Assembly: GCA_037178625.1 (NCBI GenBank)
Contig: CM074130.1
Span: forward strand, 2,976,001 to 3,040,000
Length of the DNA: 64,000 nucleotides
Direction: 5' to 3'
From: Skeletonema tropicum
Lineage: Eukaryota; Bacillariophyta; Thalassiosirophyceae; Thalassiosirales; Thalassiosiraceae
Part shown: positions 22,258-35,382 of the stretch, piece after piece
Layout: each line of letters begins with the position of its first letter
How positions within the stretch are numbered: the stretch's first letter is position 1
Notes under the pieces: model-generated
Databases searched by the model: none
What the model saw: only the letters and a program-made list of their open reading frames with translations
What the model was told of the DNA's origin: nothing
Position numbers and translations under genes: made by a program

Positions 22258-23047
22258 CAAATCTATTTGTTTCACAGCTGAGTTTTTTTGTTTAAGTATA
22301 TGATATTTTATTTTTTCCATTTAATTATGTTGGAAGATCGGTCCACTTTCGAGATGTAGACTATAGACATTCATTATGAGCCAGTAAGTTCGATTCGCTT
22401 AGATTACCCGATATTGACGACGGACTTTTGACAGATAATTCTCTATTAAGACTGAGGCGTGGGTCGACTACTCAAGCCCACAACAACAAGACGCCAGCCT
22501 CTTTATAAACATGATGAACAGGTGGAGAAAGAGAGAGGCGGCTCGGGGATCTGAGCCAGGATTGGAAATGCGTCAAGTATACCCAAGCTTTGACGGCGGT
22601 GGGAGCAACGTTGGAGTATTCGAGGAATCTGTAGGTACCGGGGGGGTTTCAATGCGAAGCCTTCGCTTCCCAATATTGTTGGGTTACAGTCGTGCACGGG
22701 ACAGTCCGTCGGGAATTACCGCCAGGTTTATGGAGTGGGTCGCGATTACGCATCCCCATATGTCCTGGCGAAGCAATTCGCCAGGGCTCAGAGCTTGGAC
22801 GACAAGCACACTGGCCTGTGTTCCAAACCGTTAAGGTACCCCAATAGGAGGTGTCTGTGCGACGCTGGTCTTTGTAGCAATGGGATGAGAAGAGCTGGGT
22901 CAATTTCCCCCTACGATAGACTAAACTCAAGTACAATAATAGGCTGAGTACAAGCTCTCGGCTCTCGGCTTGATCATGCAACAAATCAGGCCTGAGCGAT
23001 AGGTAGGAGAATACGGAAGCGCAGACAGAATTAGGGCGGGCCCAAAG
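22258..23047. other. Intergenic, nothing recognised
   Basis: About 790 bp. A 107-codon + frame at 22511-22834 overlaps an equally long minus frame, shows no domain or plausible composition, and is not called. No tRNA fold is apparent. Confidence 0.45.
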
Positions 23048-23098
23048 ATAGAGCGTTGTTTCACTAATAAAAAATTGGCGGGACGGAGGGGGGAAATT
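23048..23098 (+). repeat. Relic related to the foldback-element terminus
   Basis: gatagagcgttgtttcacta followed by ataaaaaattggcgggacgg resembles the right terminal repeat of the element at 54722-55243 (gctagagcatttcactaacaaaaaaattgcggga) with small indels. It looks like a solo remnant. Confidence 0.5.
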
Positions 23099-23243
23099 CC
23101 TAGATAACGTACCGGTGAGCGGATTCTACGTGAATTTTGTACCAGTGGTGGATGGTGGAACCTCTCTTATATGAACAACAAAAAATAATAATGATGTTTC
23201 ATGTTGTGTTTTGGGATGACTGATACTGTGAAATAGGACAGAA

Positions 23244-24397
23244 ATGCAGCGGCGGAGTCGAGATAGCAAATTCACAGGTGGGGTATAGCAGCAGGCAATC
23301 GACGATTCAATCAGAGATGCGCCATCGGACTAGCTATGATCAGCATTTCCAGCCGCAAGTTGCAAATAATGTCGATATCGGCAAGGCGGCGAACAACCCA
23401 ACACGACGTCCCAAAAAGCGGAAGAAAGGACCAAGAATAGAATTGAATCATGGTATTATAGCAACGGCTGGGTGCTGCTTCTTCCTTGGGTGTGTGGTAT
23501 CAACAATTGTTTTGTTATGCTTCCTTCGGCGTCCACATGACGTGCATAGCCCATTTTGGCAACGAAAAGTAGACCTAGCTCAACATCTGAAGCGACAACA
23601 GCAACACCATCAACAAGAACATAATGGCTTGGCGAATAAGCGAACGGATGAAAAGTGTCCATCGTATGGATGCCCAATCTATCCAGTCGAAATGTCAAAC
23701 CTGAATACAATTCATCCAAAGATTCCTTAATTGTATCCAAAAGTCACATCATGCTCACACACATTAGCAATCGAAAGTCTCAAGTCAATCAAGATAGAAT
23801 TGTAATGATACCATCATTTACAGTAGGAAATGCAAAGATAGACAGCAGCAACAACTTCTTTATCGGCTTATTTGATGGACATGATGATAGAGGACACGAT
23901 ATTGCGAGCTACGCCGCGAAAGAAGTGCCAACCCAAATTGCTTCAAAACTTCAACATCTCGACAAAGCACCCACTCCCGACGCAATGACTCAAATCATCA
24001 CGGACATATTCAGAACTGTAGATGCCAATGCTCCACCTATTGCAGGCGGATGCACTGCAATGGTAGTTCTCCGAATTCAGAACGATATCTACCTTGCCAA
24101 CACTGGCGACAGCACACAATTCATTGCAATATACAATCCTCCTTCTGAACTAGTGGAAGAAAAGAGTAGTTACAATGAAAGATACATACAAAATATGACA
24201 AGACCTCCACCCAAACAGATCCACCTGCAAGGGAGCATTTCAATTCACCACCAAAACAAAGTACACAAAGCCAACTTTCCAGAAGAAAAGTCTCGAATTG
24301 AGAATCTTGGAGGTAGGATACATATCCCGCCTAAGCATCCAATGGGTTCGCGAGTGATAGCTTTCTCATCAGCTCATAACGAAGATGTTGGACCGGT
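23244..24397 (+). pseudogene. Broken PP2C-family phosphatase gene
   Basis: The first part (frame 23278-23730) has a basic segment, a transmembrane helix (IIATAGCCFFLGCVVSTIVLL) and the motif CPSYGCPIYP, which matches CPTYGCPFLP in the intact PP2C at 55664. The catalytic part continues in another frame (to 24397): VNQDRIV, GLFDGHDDRG, AGGCTAMVVL, IYLANTGDS, ENLGGRIHIPP, in the same order as the intact gene. The shift falls between about 23690 and 23740. A one-base shift also separates the likely start ATG (23244) from the first frame. The gene then breaks off before the RSLGD motif and C-terminal metal ligands, where the duplicated plastid-gene segment begins at 24398. It cannot make an active phosphatase as read. 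Confidence 0.82.
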
Positions 24398-25144
24398 CTT
24401 TCCGGGGAAAATACATCACCAGAAGACATGGGGGAGACAAAAGATATCGCTATAGCTGCTGAACAGTTATTAGAAGATGAACAATTACGTAAGGAAATTG
24501 AGGACATCTTCGACAAGGCTGGAGAAAAGTTAAGAATGGAAGTCGCTGCAATGAAGAGGGAACAAGAAGCAGTCACTAAGGTTGCTGAAGACCAGGGGCT
24601 AGAATACATTGAATCTGAAAAGCAACGTCTCTCTGAGGCAGAAGAGAGTGTATCTCGCTTGATTCAGACTGTAGCTGCTAGAACAAATGAGGTTCAGGAA
24701 GCAATGGAAGAATTGGAACGTGCAAAGAATGAGGCTGGTGATGGCAGCGGAGGCGGTATTGAAAAGACTGCACTGGACCTAAAGCAAGGAGGTGTAAGTT
24801 GCTGATACATGTCTTGTGTGTGCGTTCAAATGTGACTGTTCTCTGACAAACATTCTTCTTGAATTTAACACAGCTTATTAAGCAAGCTTCATTAGTAGGA
24901 GCTTTGCTGTTTGGAAGTAGGGCATTTACGGAGACAATTTTGGTTGTGGGAAGTTCAAATGGAGGTGATCATGTCGTATCAGCCATAGCACAAGCTGCAA
25001 TAGCCTTGGTGTGCGTGGGATATTTCTTTTTTAAGTAAGAAGTATTTTTTAGTAGGCTATGATGTACTTCTATTACAAACACCTCTCTTGCGCAGCACGC
25101 CGTTGGCTTTTTGCTCCCTGTTGTTGGTCCCCTTATGTAGGTAC
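24398..25144 (+). pseudogene. Duplicated 3' end of the plastid coiled-coil gene
   Basis: 747 bp nearly identical to 16165-16912. The frame here is intact across the point where the original has an extra C (24428-24805 reads MGETKDIAIAAEQLL ... LKQGG), followed by the same intron and membrane-segment exon. It has no promoter, start region or plastid presequence of its own, being fused to the broken PP2C. Besides the indel, one substitution is visible (gaacagttatt versus gaacaattatt). Confidence 0.9.
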
Positions 25145-25390
25145 TATGTCCCATCTACCTTCTCCCCCGCCCTCCTCCGCGCTCGCCCCCCGCCCACTAA
25201 ATGTTCTTTTTGGGAGTCCTCGACCTTCGCAGAAGGCATAAGAAAAAAGATAGTACCATCAACCACCACCACCACGCTCGCTCACACTCCCGTCATTTTT
25301 ATTTGTTGCATATCTTCTGTGGTCGCAGCCGTAGCCAAACAACCCAACGGATTAAGAGGAAGGTCATATAGGGAACAACAATTCGCAACC

Positions 25391-26410
<1,020 letters not shown>

Positions 26411-26491
26411 ATGATTCAGCTGGGCGGTTGAATATGTATTTGTGTCTAGAATTTTTGGGTTTTAGCTGGAGTGTTTTTAGGAATGTTGATA

Positions 26492-26759
26492 TCTCTGAGG
26501 CAGAAGAGATTGTATCTCGCTTGATTCAGACTGTAGCTGCTAGAACAAGTGAGGTTCAGGAAGCAATGGAAGAATTAGAATTTTCTAAGAATATCACCAC
26601 AACAGATGCGGGATTGAAAAGACTGCACTGGATCTAAAGCAAGGAGGTGTAAGTTGCGATGTCTGTCTTTTGTGTTTGCGTTCAATTTTGACTGTTCCCT
26701 GACAAACATTCTTCTTAAATTTTTAACACAGCTTATTAAGCAAGCTTCATTAGTAGGAG
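26492..26759 (+). pseudogene. Third partial copy of the plastid coiled-coil gene
   Basis: Starts inside the coiled-coil codons (tctctgaggcagaagag), keeps part of EEVSRLIQTVAAR, has an internal deletion near GDGSGGG, and retains the intron and the first codons of the last exon (cttattaagcaagcttcatt) before breaking off. It is more diverged than the copy at 24398. It joins the ARF-A 3' region exactly where ARF A and ARF B stop matching. Confidence 0.85.
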
Positions 26760-27157
26760 ATTATTGTACAACTCGTTCAAGTAATTATTAACATCCTAAT
26801 CTAAGTAAAAAATATTATTGTATCATCACCGCACCCTAAACCATACTTAGGAGATAGTTACTTCATCACAGGGCACAGAAAAGAATCTTCAGCACAAAAG
26901 CTCACATTTGACTAAAAATTTAGACGAAAACCACGGGAATTTAGCTATCAGGCTTCCTCTCCTGGCGGGGTGATTCCAGGGGGAAATCCCCCCGATACAT
27001 CGGGTAGGCTAGGATCCAAAAGCCAAAGCCACGCCTGTCTCCAACACCTCCCGCTCCCGTCATTTTTATTTTTTATTATCTTCGGTGCGGTCGCAGCCGT
27101 GTAGCCAAACAACCCAACGGATTAAGAGGAAGGTCATAGGAACAACAACTTGCAACC
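26760..27157. other. Intergenic, upstream of ARF copy B
   Basis: The right part (from about 27045) matches the ARF-A leader (cccgtcatttttatt, gccaaacaacccaacggatt) and is its duplicated promoter/leader. The left part is AT-rich with no recognised content. Confidence 0.55.
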
Positions 27158-28201
<1,044 letters not shown>

Positions 28202-28684
28202 ATGATTCAGCTGGGCGGTTGAATATGTATTTGTGTCTAGAATTTTTGGGGTATAGCTGGAGTGTTTTTAGGAATATTGATTGACCAGAGCAAGCCATCG
28301 TTAAACTAATGTTTCATGAACACTTTCAGGCATGTTTTATTTTTGTCCATCACTAATTTCGATCATCAGAGTTGCACGTACTGAAATGGACATAGATAAT
28401 GAACGAGCATTCTGTGGTTACCACGGTTGATTACAACGCTAGGTACTCTTAATATGTCACCTCAATACAACTTGTATGGTCTGAGGAAAGAATACTTTAT
28501 TCTACAACCATTTACTGAATTAAACTTGAACATGCATTTATATGTATAACAAGGGAAGGAAATATTTATCCTTCATGTCTTTTCACTGCAAGATCTTTCA
28601 ATCTCAAATTACAAGAGTCAAACCATCCCTAATTATAATTGACGTTGCTCACTTAGTACGTTGCGGATGAAGAGTCAGACAGTT
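28202..28684. other. Intergenic, convergent 3' regions
   Basis: AT-rich 480 bp between the ARF-B stop and the stop of the minus-strand gene at 28685. No gene or repeat is seen; it presumably holds both polyadenylation regions. Confidence 0.5.
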
Positions 28685-29291
28685 CTAAAGCAGCATAAAG
28701 ATTGTAGCGGAAGAAAGAAGGGCGAGAGCTGCATTGACTTGAATCATACTTCCTGGACTATTAGAGAAACATGTTGTTCCAGGCATGCTAGTTGTGGAAA
28801 ATACATCTCCATCACCACCATCTGATCCACCCACATATTGAGGTGCTTCTGCCGAATCTGGTACTGCTGGAGCCTGATCCACATCAAACAAGCAAGTACA
28901 TCTCTTGCCAACACTGAATTCAAAGCCTCGGTACGAACCTAAATTGCCAAATCGTTCGCACTCCTTTTGCGCGCAAGTCACTGCGTCCGGAAATGTCTGG
29001 CGGTCGGCGAAGGTGAAATATCATGTATGTAAATGTGAGTAGGAAGATACAAAAAACTGAGGTAGATGATGCTAGAATGAAAAGAACTGAAACTCTTACC
29101 ATTGTTCGTTGCAGATAAGAATACATTTTCCCACGACTATCTTGGCAGGATCCCCTTCCTAAGTTTCGGTACCCTTGGACTTCAACATTAACGCCCCAGA
29201 CTTCAGCAGAATTAGAAGCATCAACAGATGACGAAAAAAGAATCAAGGCTGCACCGATCAATGCACATTGAAGGAGTGAATTGGACATCAT
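28685..29291 (-). CDS. Small secreted Cys-rich protein, GPI-anchor-like
   Basis: Exon 1 is 29291-29100 (64 codons), intron 29099-28997 (GTAAGA...GCCAG), exon 2 28996-28685; 167 residues. The N-terminal signal peptide is MMSNSLLQCALIGAALILFSSSVDA. The mature part has about seven cysteines (GRGSCQD, VTCAQKEC, KRCTC, TTC). The C-terminus is a small-residue site followed by a hydrophobic tail without a cytoplasmic end (GSMIQVNAALALLSSATIFMLL), the form of a GPI-anchor signal. I do not recognise the domain. A cell-surface role is inferred from topology only. Confidence 0.7.
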
Positions 29292-29686
29292 GATTTGTAG
29301 GTTGTGGCAAGCGTTTGAGCAAGCTAAGAAAGTATGCGACAGTTCTTACGACGTAGATCCCAGCCGGTCGTGTTGGTAAGTATGTATTGGGCCAATCAAA
29401 TAATTGTTGTAGTATAGAGGAGTAATGCAAACACCTTCAATACAGCCCCACTGCATCAACAACTTGCTGATGCATTTCAAACTCAAAACTCTCAACTCTG
29501 CTATTTTTTGCATTCGATTTTCTCTTTTTGAGGAAAGAAAGGGGGGCTGGTCCAGAGGTAACTATGTAGGTCCCACATTGACAAATAGAGGTACGTGTAC
29601 TTAATGGTAGGTACTTATGAATTATTGCAGCTCCGCTCCTACCTTCCGATCTTGAGGAGAGGTGGCTCATGCAGTGAAATGTTCCT
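29292..29686. other. Intergenic, minus-strand promoter region
   Basis: 395 bp between two minus-strand genes, holding the promoter of the GPI-like protein and the 3' end of the glycosyltransferase. Open frames here are unsupported. Confidence 0.5.
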
Positions 29687-31354
29687 TTACTCGGTACTGT
29701 CATCGCAAGAATCAATCAGAGCATGCATATGCCTAACCATACTGGCCTTCTTCACGTAATGGAAGCTTACACTGTCCGGCGCACAGCAATCCCTGCCCTG
29801 CAACACTCCCCACTCTTTATTATATTCTTCGTACCAATCTGCGTCCTCATCAGGCCCTGGTGGCTTCCAGTTCAAATGCGTACCAGGAGCGAATGGATGA
29901 AATCTTTCTCTGCCATTTGCATCACGAGTGTCAGTATAATGTATACCAAGGTGTTTCAGACATCTGGCAATCATTACATCTTCCATGGAAGTACGCGTGT
30001 GAGCTGAACAGTGCTGAGCATCATCCATATTGGCCAGAAATTTTCGCAACGTCGCCTGAGACAAGGTATATCCTGCCCCACCACTGTTAAAAGGATCACG
30101 TCCACCAGGATTGAATCTCCTCCCAACAAAGTACTCCTTCGTTTTCGGATCCGTGCCGTCTTTGTAAACCAGTGATGCCAAATATGTCTTCAAATTATGT
30201 GGCATCACAAATAAGTCATCACCACCAATGTAAAACCTGTGTTTATTTTCAAATGAGAATGTGAATGAGCATGTGTTATGCAGTGAGAGAATATTCTTTA
30301 CAATCATGTGTGCTTACCAATCAAACTCTTCCAAATAGTTCGTTCCAACGAATCTCCAAATACTGCGAATTTTTTGCCACATATTATCATACGCTTCTGG
30401 ACCTTCATGCTCCAAAGATATTGTTGGCAATCGTGGGTCAGATTCAGTGGAGAATGCTAGAAAGCCATTGCACCCTCCAGCCCATGTATCCCGCATGGCA
30501 CGTATCCGGTTGGCGTGCGCATCGGCCATTGTATATACCAGACACATTACCGTCGGTGCAGGTACATCAATAGTTCCTTTTTGAACACTTGCTGGAGCTT
30601 CGTAATGATTTGAAGGCGTGATTGAAACAGTCTCGGACGTCAAAGGCCCAGTTCTACGAATCATAGCCTGATTCAGACATTGTTTATTTGAGTCTCCATT
30701 CTTTCCACCTGTCACTCCTATGTTTTCACATAACTCATTAGATAATGGGGGAGGGAAGGGATTGCCATCTTTGTCTTTTCCATACATAGCCATAGTTCTG
30801 ATCATTTTAACATCAGGAATCCAATTCTTGTCCACTGTAGGAGCATCACCAAGTTCATTCGGATTTTCCCTACAGCCAGCTGGTTGATCTTTACCGTCCG
30901 ATTTGGCATCGGCCTTGAAACATTGCCTCCAAGAAAAAGACGACCCAAGTGGGGAGGAGACATCAGTGGGTTGCCATCCCAAATATGGATTTTGTGCCAG
31001 TGCAGCGCTTGTGTAGGGATTTGTACTTCCATCGTGAGGGCGAACAGGCATGTTGTTGTTTTTTGGCTTATAATTGAACAGCTTATTCCTAATAGCCGGC
31101 ATATGACCTCCATCTGATTGCGACGTTGCAGCAGAAAGATGAAACATGGCCCCAATCCATAAAAGTATAAGAATAACAACAATCAATGATATAGTAATAA
31201 CTAATATCCTTTGCCCATATCCCAGAGCACTTTTTGACTTTGCTGAGGGTCTTTGCATCCCATTACCATTCTGAATCTTTCTTCTTGCCCGACGCTCTCT
31301 TGAGGCTGCGACCTTAGATGACGCTGATAATGACGGTGCTGTACGGCGGTGCAT
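29687..31354 (-). CDS. Type II membrane glycosyltransferase, C1GALT1/GT31-like
   Basis: Exon 1 is 31354-30318, an 81-bp intron spans 30317-30237 (GTAAGC...ACACAG), exon 2 is 30236-29687; 528 residues. There is a short basic cytoplasmic tail (residues 1-48), one transmembrane anchor (ILVITISLIVVILILLWIGA), a stem of about 170 residues, then a GT-A fold domain: VMCLVYTMADAHANRIRAMRDTW, the acidic metal motif EEFDWFYIGGDDLFV spanning the splice junction, SGGAGYTLSQATLRKF, and a later MEDVMIARCLKHLGI. This order matches core-1 beta-1,3-galactosyltransferase and Fringe-type enzymes. It is probably a Golgi enzyme using a UDP-sugar; donor and acceptor are not certain. The canonical DxD-type motif reads GGDD here. 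Confidence 0.85.
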
Positions 31355-32071
31355 ATTGAGTGATGATAAAAAGTTGGCAATAGGGAAGCAGGCTTATCTG
31401 GTGTTTTCTCACCCCATCGGCCTCCTTCAGGATCAGAAGTACGATGCTGTAGCAAGCAAGTGTCAAGTGTTGCAGCAGTAACAGCCAGTAGCCAGTCGCC
31501 AGTTACAGTTTAGTTTCCAGTTTTGGACTTGCGGTCGGTTCGTGATCGTGGATGGGGGGCTGAATCCGATTCACGAGTGTCCTACACAAGTGTCCTACTT
31601 ATCAGTGTCCGTCCTAGCTGGTGAACTGAACCTTTCACTTCACCAATGGTATGCACGAGTAAGTCAAGTGGCATTATTATGGTACCCTCGAACAATCTTA
31701 ATTACAATGCAGAGGCTCAAAACTCATCAATTACGTATGTTTAATAATGTGTAGCAGTTCAACAACAGTGAACAACTTAGTAGTTGGTGAAGTCTCTCGC
31801 TCTACAAGTAGCCAACTTCCTGGAAGTCAAAAACAAATGACGTTCGTATTCGGTTGAGATGCATCAAAGTATAAATGTATGTAGTACCAAAATTTACCAG
31901 TCAAGCTACAGATAGAACTTGATCAGTTCAGATAGAGCACAATATTATTGCAAGGATCAATATTTAGGAGGTGCTCGAGCGTGGGTGAAACTTACTCGGC
32001 ACCGCTGCAACTTGCGTCAAACAACACACAGATACAAAATAAATAAGACTCACCTCTCTTGGAAACTACTA
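31355..32071. other. Intergenic, nothing recognised
   Basis: 717 bp between minus-strand genes. It contains the promoter of the glycosyltransferase and the 3' end of UTP4. Short frames (for example 31542-31754) have no support. Confidence 0.5.
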
Positions 32072-35000
32072 CTATGTTCCATATACTCTTCGAGATAGAG
32101 CATCTGGTAAGTCCTCCAAGATGCTCAACCAAGGTTGCTCAACAATAACCATTTCATTATCTGCAACAAAATCTTGGAATAGTATACTGTCGTATCGAAG
32201 ACAAATCGTGAAATTTGAGTTGCTTCCACGATTCGCGTTCTTTTGCTTCTCCTGTCGACGAAGAGATTGCATCGAATTATCTTCTGAATTGGGCATTTGG
32301 ATTCGCTTTGCCCGTAAATGATCTGGTGGGAACATATTAGCCTTGTCTGGGACAGGTTGTTGTAAATCAACATGACAGAAAAACCCGTGTGCTCCCTATG
32401 AAGATAAGAAGAAGAAGGGAGTAGGCAGCAGAGGTACTCGTGTTAGCACAAGGACAAGAGCAATCAAGTACCAAAGCAGATATTGTATCAGTTACATACC
32501 AAGATCAACTTTTGAGGAGACGATGGATTGCAAACAATCCTAGTCACTGGTTCCGACCGTGAAGTTAATTCTCTTGGAAGCGACTTCACTAGGGGGAATC
32601 CCATGTCAGTATTCCACTGGCTTAGTGATCGGCTTTCCAAGTTGAATATATTGAATGCATTGTTGGAATACCCTACACACAATGACGACTCAGCACCTCC
32701 TCTACCAAGAAATTTGATACTGGTCGTTGGAACTTCCATTTCCGGCACAGACCACCAGTGCCGGTATTGCCCGCCTTCCTTGGTCGGAAGAGTGAACACG
32801 TGAACAGCACCTTTTCCAGAAGCGAATCTTCCAGCAGCGAGCCATTTTCCATCTACACTCACATCCAAGCTAGACACTGGGAAATGGTGTGACGATGCGG
32901 ACATACCAGAGGTATGCTCCCTGAACTCATGTTCCAACGACACCTCATTAGGTGAAACCCGAAGGGAATTTATCGGGCCATCAACAGTGGCGCAAACAAG
33001 TCTACCGAGACCATCAAATCGGAGAGCGGTACATGGCTGCTTGCATTTCCCAGAAAGGTTAATTTTTGACGGAAGCACGTCATCGATCATTCCATTATCA
33101 TCGTCGTACTCCAGCGAAAAGAGATAAAGAGACGCAGCATCACTTACTGCAAGGAATGCGCCATCGTCACTGATAGTAGAACACACTAAATTGAAACTGC
33201 TTTTGATATGCAACGATTTTAGGAAGCACTTCGTTTCATCTCGCGCTTCTGGTCTCATATTCGAAACAGAGTTGGCCGAAGAAGATGCCTCTAGTCGATA
33301 CAAATCAATCCTGTCATCTCTTGTCACGGCAAGCAAGCGCTGTTTACGTGACATGGATATTGGTGACACGGACGGCCAATTGTACCAGATTTTCGGTCGA
33401 CTGCTACGGAAATCTCCAGCACTGTACATGCAAATTCTAGTGTCTACACTCCCACTGACGAGAAGCTCACTTGAGCCTTGACCGGTAGCTTTGTGACAAA
33501 TGGCCAATGCTTTTATGTCGTGTGTATGTTTGCGATTGGCTTGAGCGTTGATCCACTTCCGAATCGGATTAGACTCTTGGTTATTTCTACTGCCTGGTGG
33601 TAAACACTGTCGCTGGATGCATTGAACTCTTGGATCAATGCCACCAGCAAAAATTTTGTTTTCGTCATCACTCACAGCCAAGCAGAGGACATCAGCACCG
33701 CTTTCATTGTGGTCAAAGGTTTGGGTCATCGTACCAGACATACCGTCCCAAATCTGTACGTGTCCGAGAGAATCTCCCGAGACTACAGTACCATCTGACA
33801 GGGCAGCCAACGCCCATACCTTTGTTGCTTCTTGAAGACCACGATTCTCAACTGTCATTCGTAATGTCGAATTCCATCGACAGGAAATCGATGTTGAGTC
33901 CTTCGAAGATGAAAGAACAGACCCTGTACTGATGGTACCCAACACGCGCGAAGTGTTGCAATCGTAACGACGTATTGTGCCATCTGCAACACCAGCAAAT
34001 AATACACTTCCCCCCATTCCTCCGTCATTACTGTTTTGTCCTGCAACCCATGCAATTGACAATATTGCGTTTCCAGCACTTGGCAACGTTGACACTAGCT
34101 CTGGAAAGCTTCCTCCTTCACTAGTAGATGCACGGTAAATTCTCACAGAACCATCTTCACATCCTGCTGCAAAATATCCACCACACTTTCCACGTGAGCA
34201 CAAAGACGCCAAACAAAACACACCACCTCCTCCACTTCCCATTACAAACTTGTGACGTTTCTTGGCAAAATCCAACTCAAATATAGTGCCATCGCGACTA
34301 CAACCAAACAGACGTCTTTGCTCGTCTGCGTTCCGCACGAGATGTGACTGATCATCATAGTCCACGCTCATCATATCACCTCCGATTGTACCATCATTTT
34401 CATGCTGGCCACACACCCAAACCAATGCATCTACATCCCTTCCACGTACACCAGGGACACTTCCAACAGAGATCCAGCGGTCTTGGGGACTCAAGAGTTC
34501 TACGGATCCACCTTCACGTGAGACAGCCAACCTTTGCGGAGAGGATGAACTCTTGTCAGAAGTACAGGTAGGAGTTGATGCCATAGCAAGAATGGACTTT
34601 GGATTAAGCTTCAAAAATCGTAAACGGTGAACATTCACATCCATGGTGAGTTTGGGAGTCTTAGATGGCGTTACCCTCGGAGGTGATTTCTTTGATACAG
34701 GTGTGACTTCATGCTTGGCGCTCTGCTGCTTTTTCTGAGGTGTAGTTTTTGCCTTCTTCGCTTCCTTCTTCTTTGGTGTTACTGTATCTTCAGGTTTATC
34801 AGGTTTTCCTGCAGATGATTCCAACTTTGACTTCTTGCTGCGCTTTTTTTTCTCTGAACTCTGCATAGGTGATGATACAGGATCACTACTTTTAGCTGAG
34901 TCAAGAGGCGCATCTTGGTTAGCCTCAGACTTCGAACCAGCTGAACTTTTCCTCGACCTCTTCTTCTTACTTTCAGATGACTTTTCACCTTTATCATTGA

Positions 35001-35382
35001 TGGTTTCAGTTGCGTTTGCATCTGTTTCAATTACCTCTGGTATGACATCTAATTCCGGCACACCCGAGTTCTTGTCCTTCCCACCCTTGGAACGAGCGCC
35101 GCGGGTTCTCTTCGTCGGCGTCGAAGCACTAGCACTAGAGACATTGGAAGAGCTTCGTGTTCTACGAGTGGGCGTAGCAGTACTAGTAGCAGAAGCATTT
35201 GAAGTACTACGTGTTCGTCGGGTAGGAGTGGCGGCACTCACATCATTATTTGATGCATCAGAAGAGCTTCGTGTTCGTCTAGTAGACGAGCGAGTTGCTG
35301 AGGCCACAGACGAGGCTACGGATTGCTCATCGTCCGATTGACTTTGAATTCGACGACTTCGTCGAAGAGGAGTTTCCACCAT
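32072..35382 (-). CDS. UTP4: UTP4 (cirhin-like) WD40 ribosome-biogenesis factor
   Basis: Component of the t-UTP subcomplex of the small-subunit processome, needed for early 18S rRNA processing in the nucleolus. Exon 1 is 35382-32500 (961 codons), intron 32499-32396 (GTATGT...TTCATAG, 104 bp), exon 2 32395-32072 (107 residues); 1,068 residues in all. Residues 1-245 are Ser/Lys/Arg-rich nuclear low-complexity sequence with repeated TPTRRTRS(S/T)S units. MDVNVHRLRFLKLNPKSI (about 246) opens the UTP4 double propeller, with WD40 blades following (DALVWVCGQ, VQIWDGMSGTM, HTHDIKALAICH, LVSGSVDTRICMY). The recovered exon 2 ends VIVEQPWLSILEDLP...RVYGT, typical of the family's C-terminus. The ATG at 35382 is chosen over an upstream TTG extension whose sequence is hydrophobic and unrelated. 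At about 1,070 residues it is long because of the N-terminal tail. Confidence 0.88.

Noticed and set aside
22511..22984. 107-codon + frame and 111-codon minus frame
   Set aside because: Overlapping, no domain, composition unlike neighbouring genes.
26826..26860. ccctaaacc considered as a telomere repeat
   Set aside because: A single occurrence without tandem repetition.
34835..35341. 168-codon + frame opposite the UTP4 N-terminus
   Set aside because: Shadow of the low-complexity TPTRRTRSSS repeat on the coding strand.
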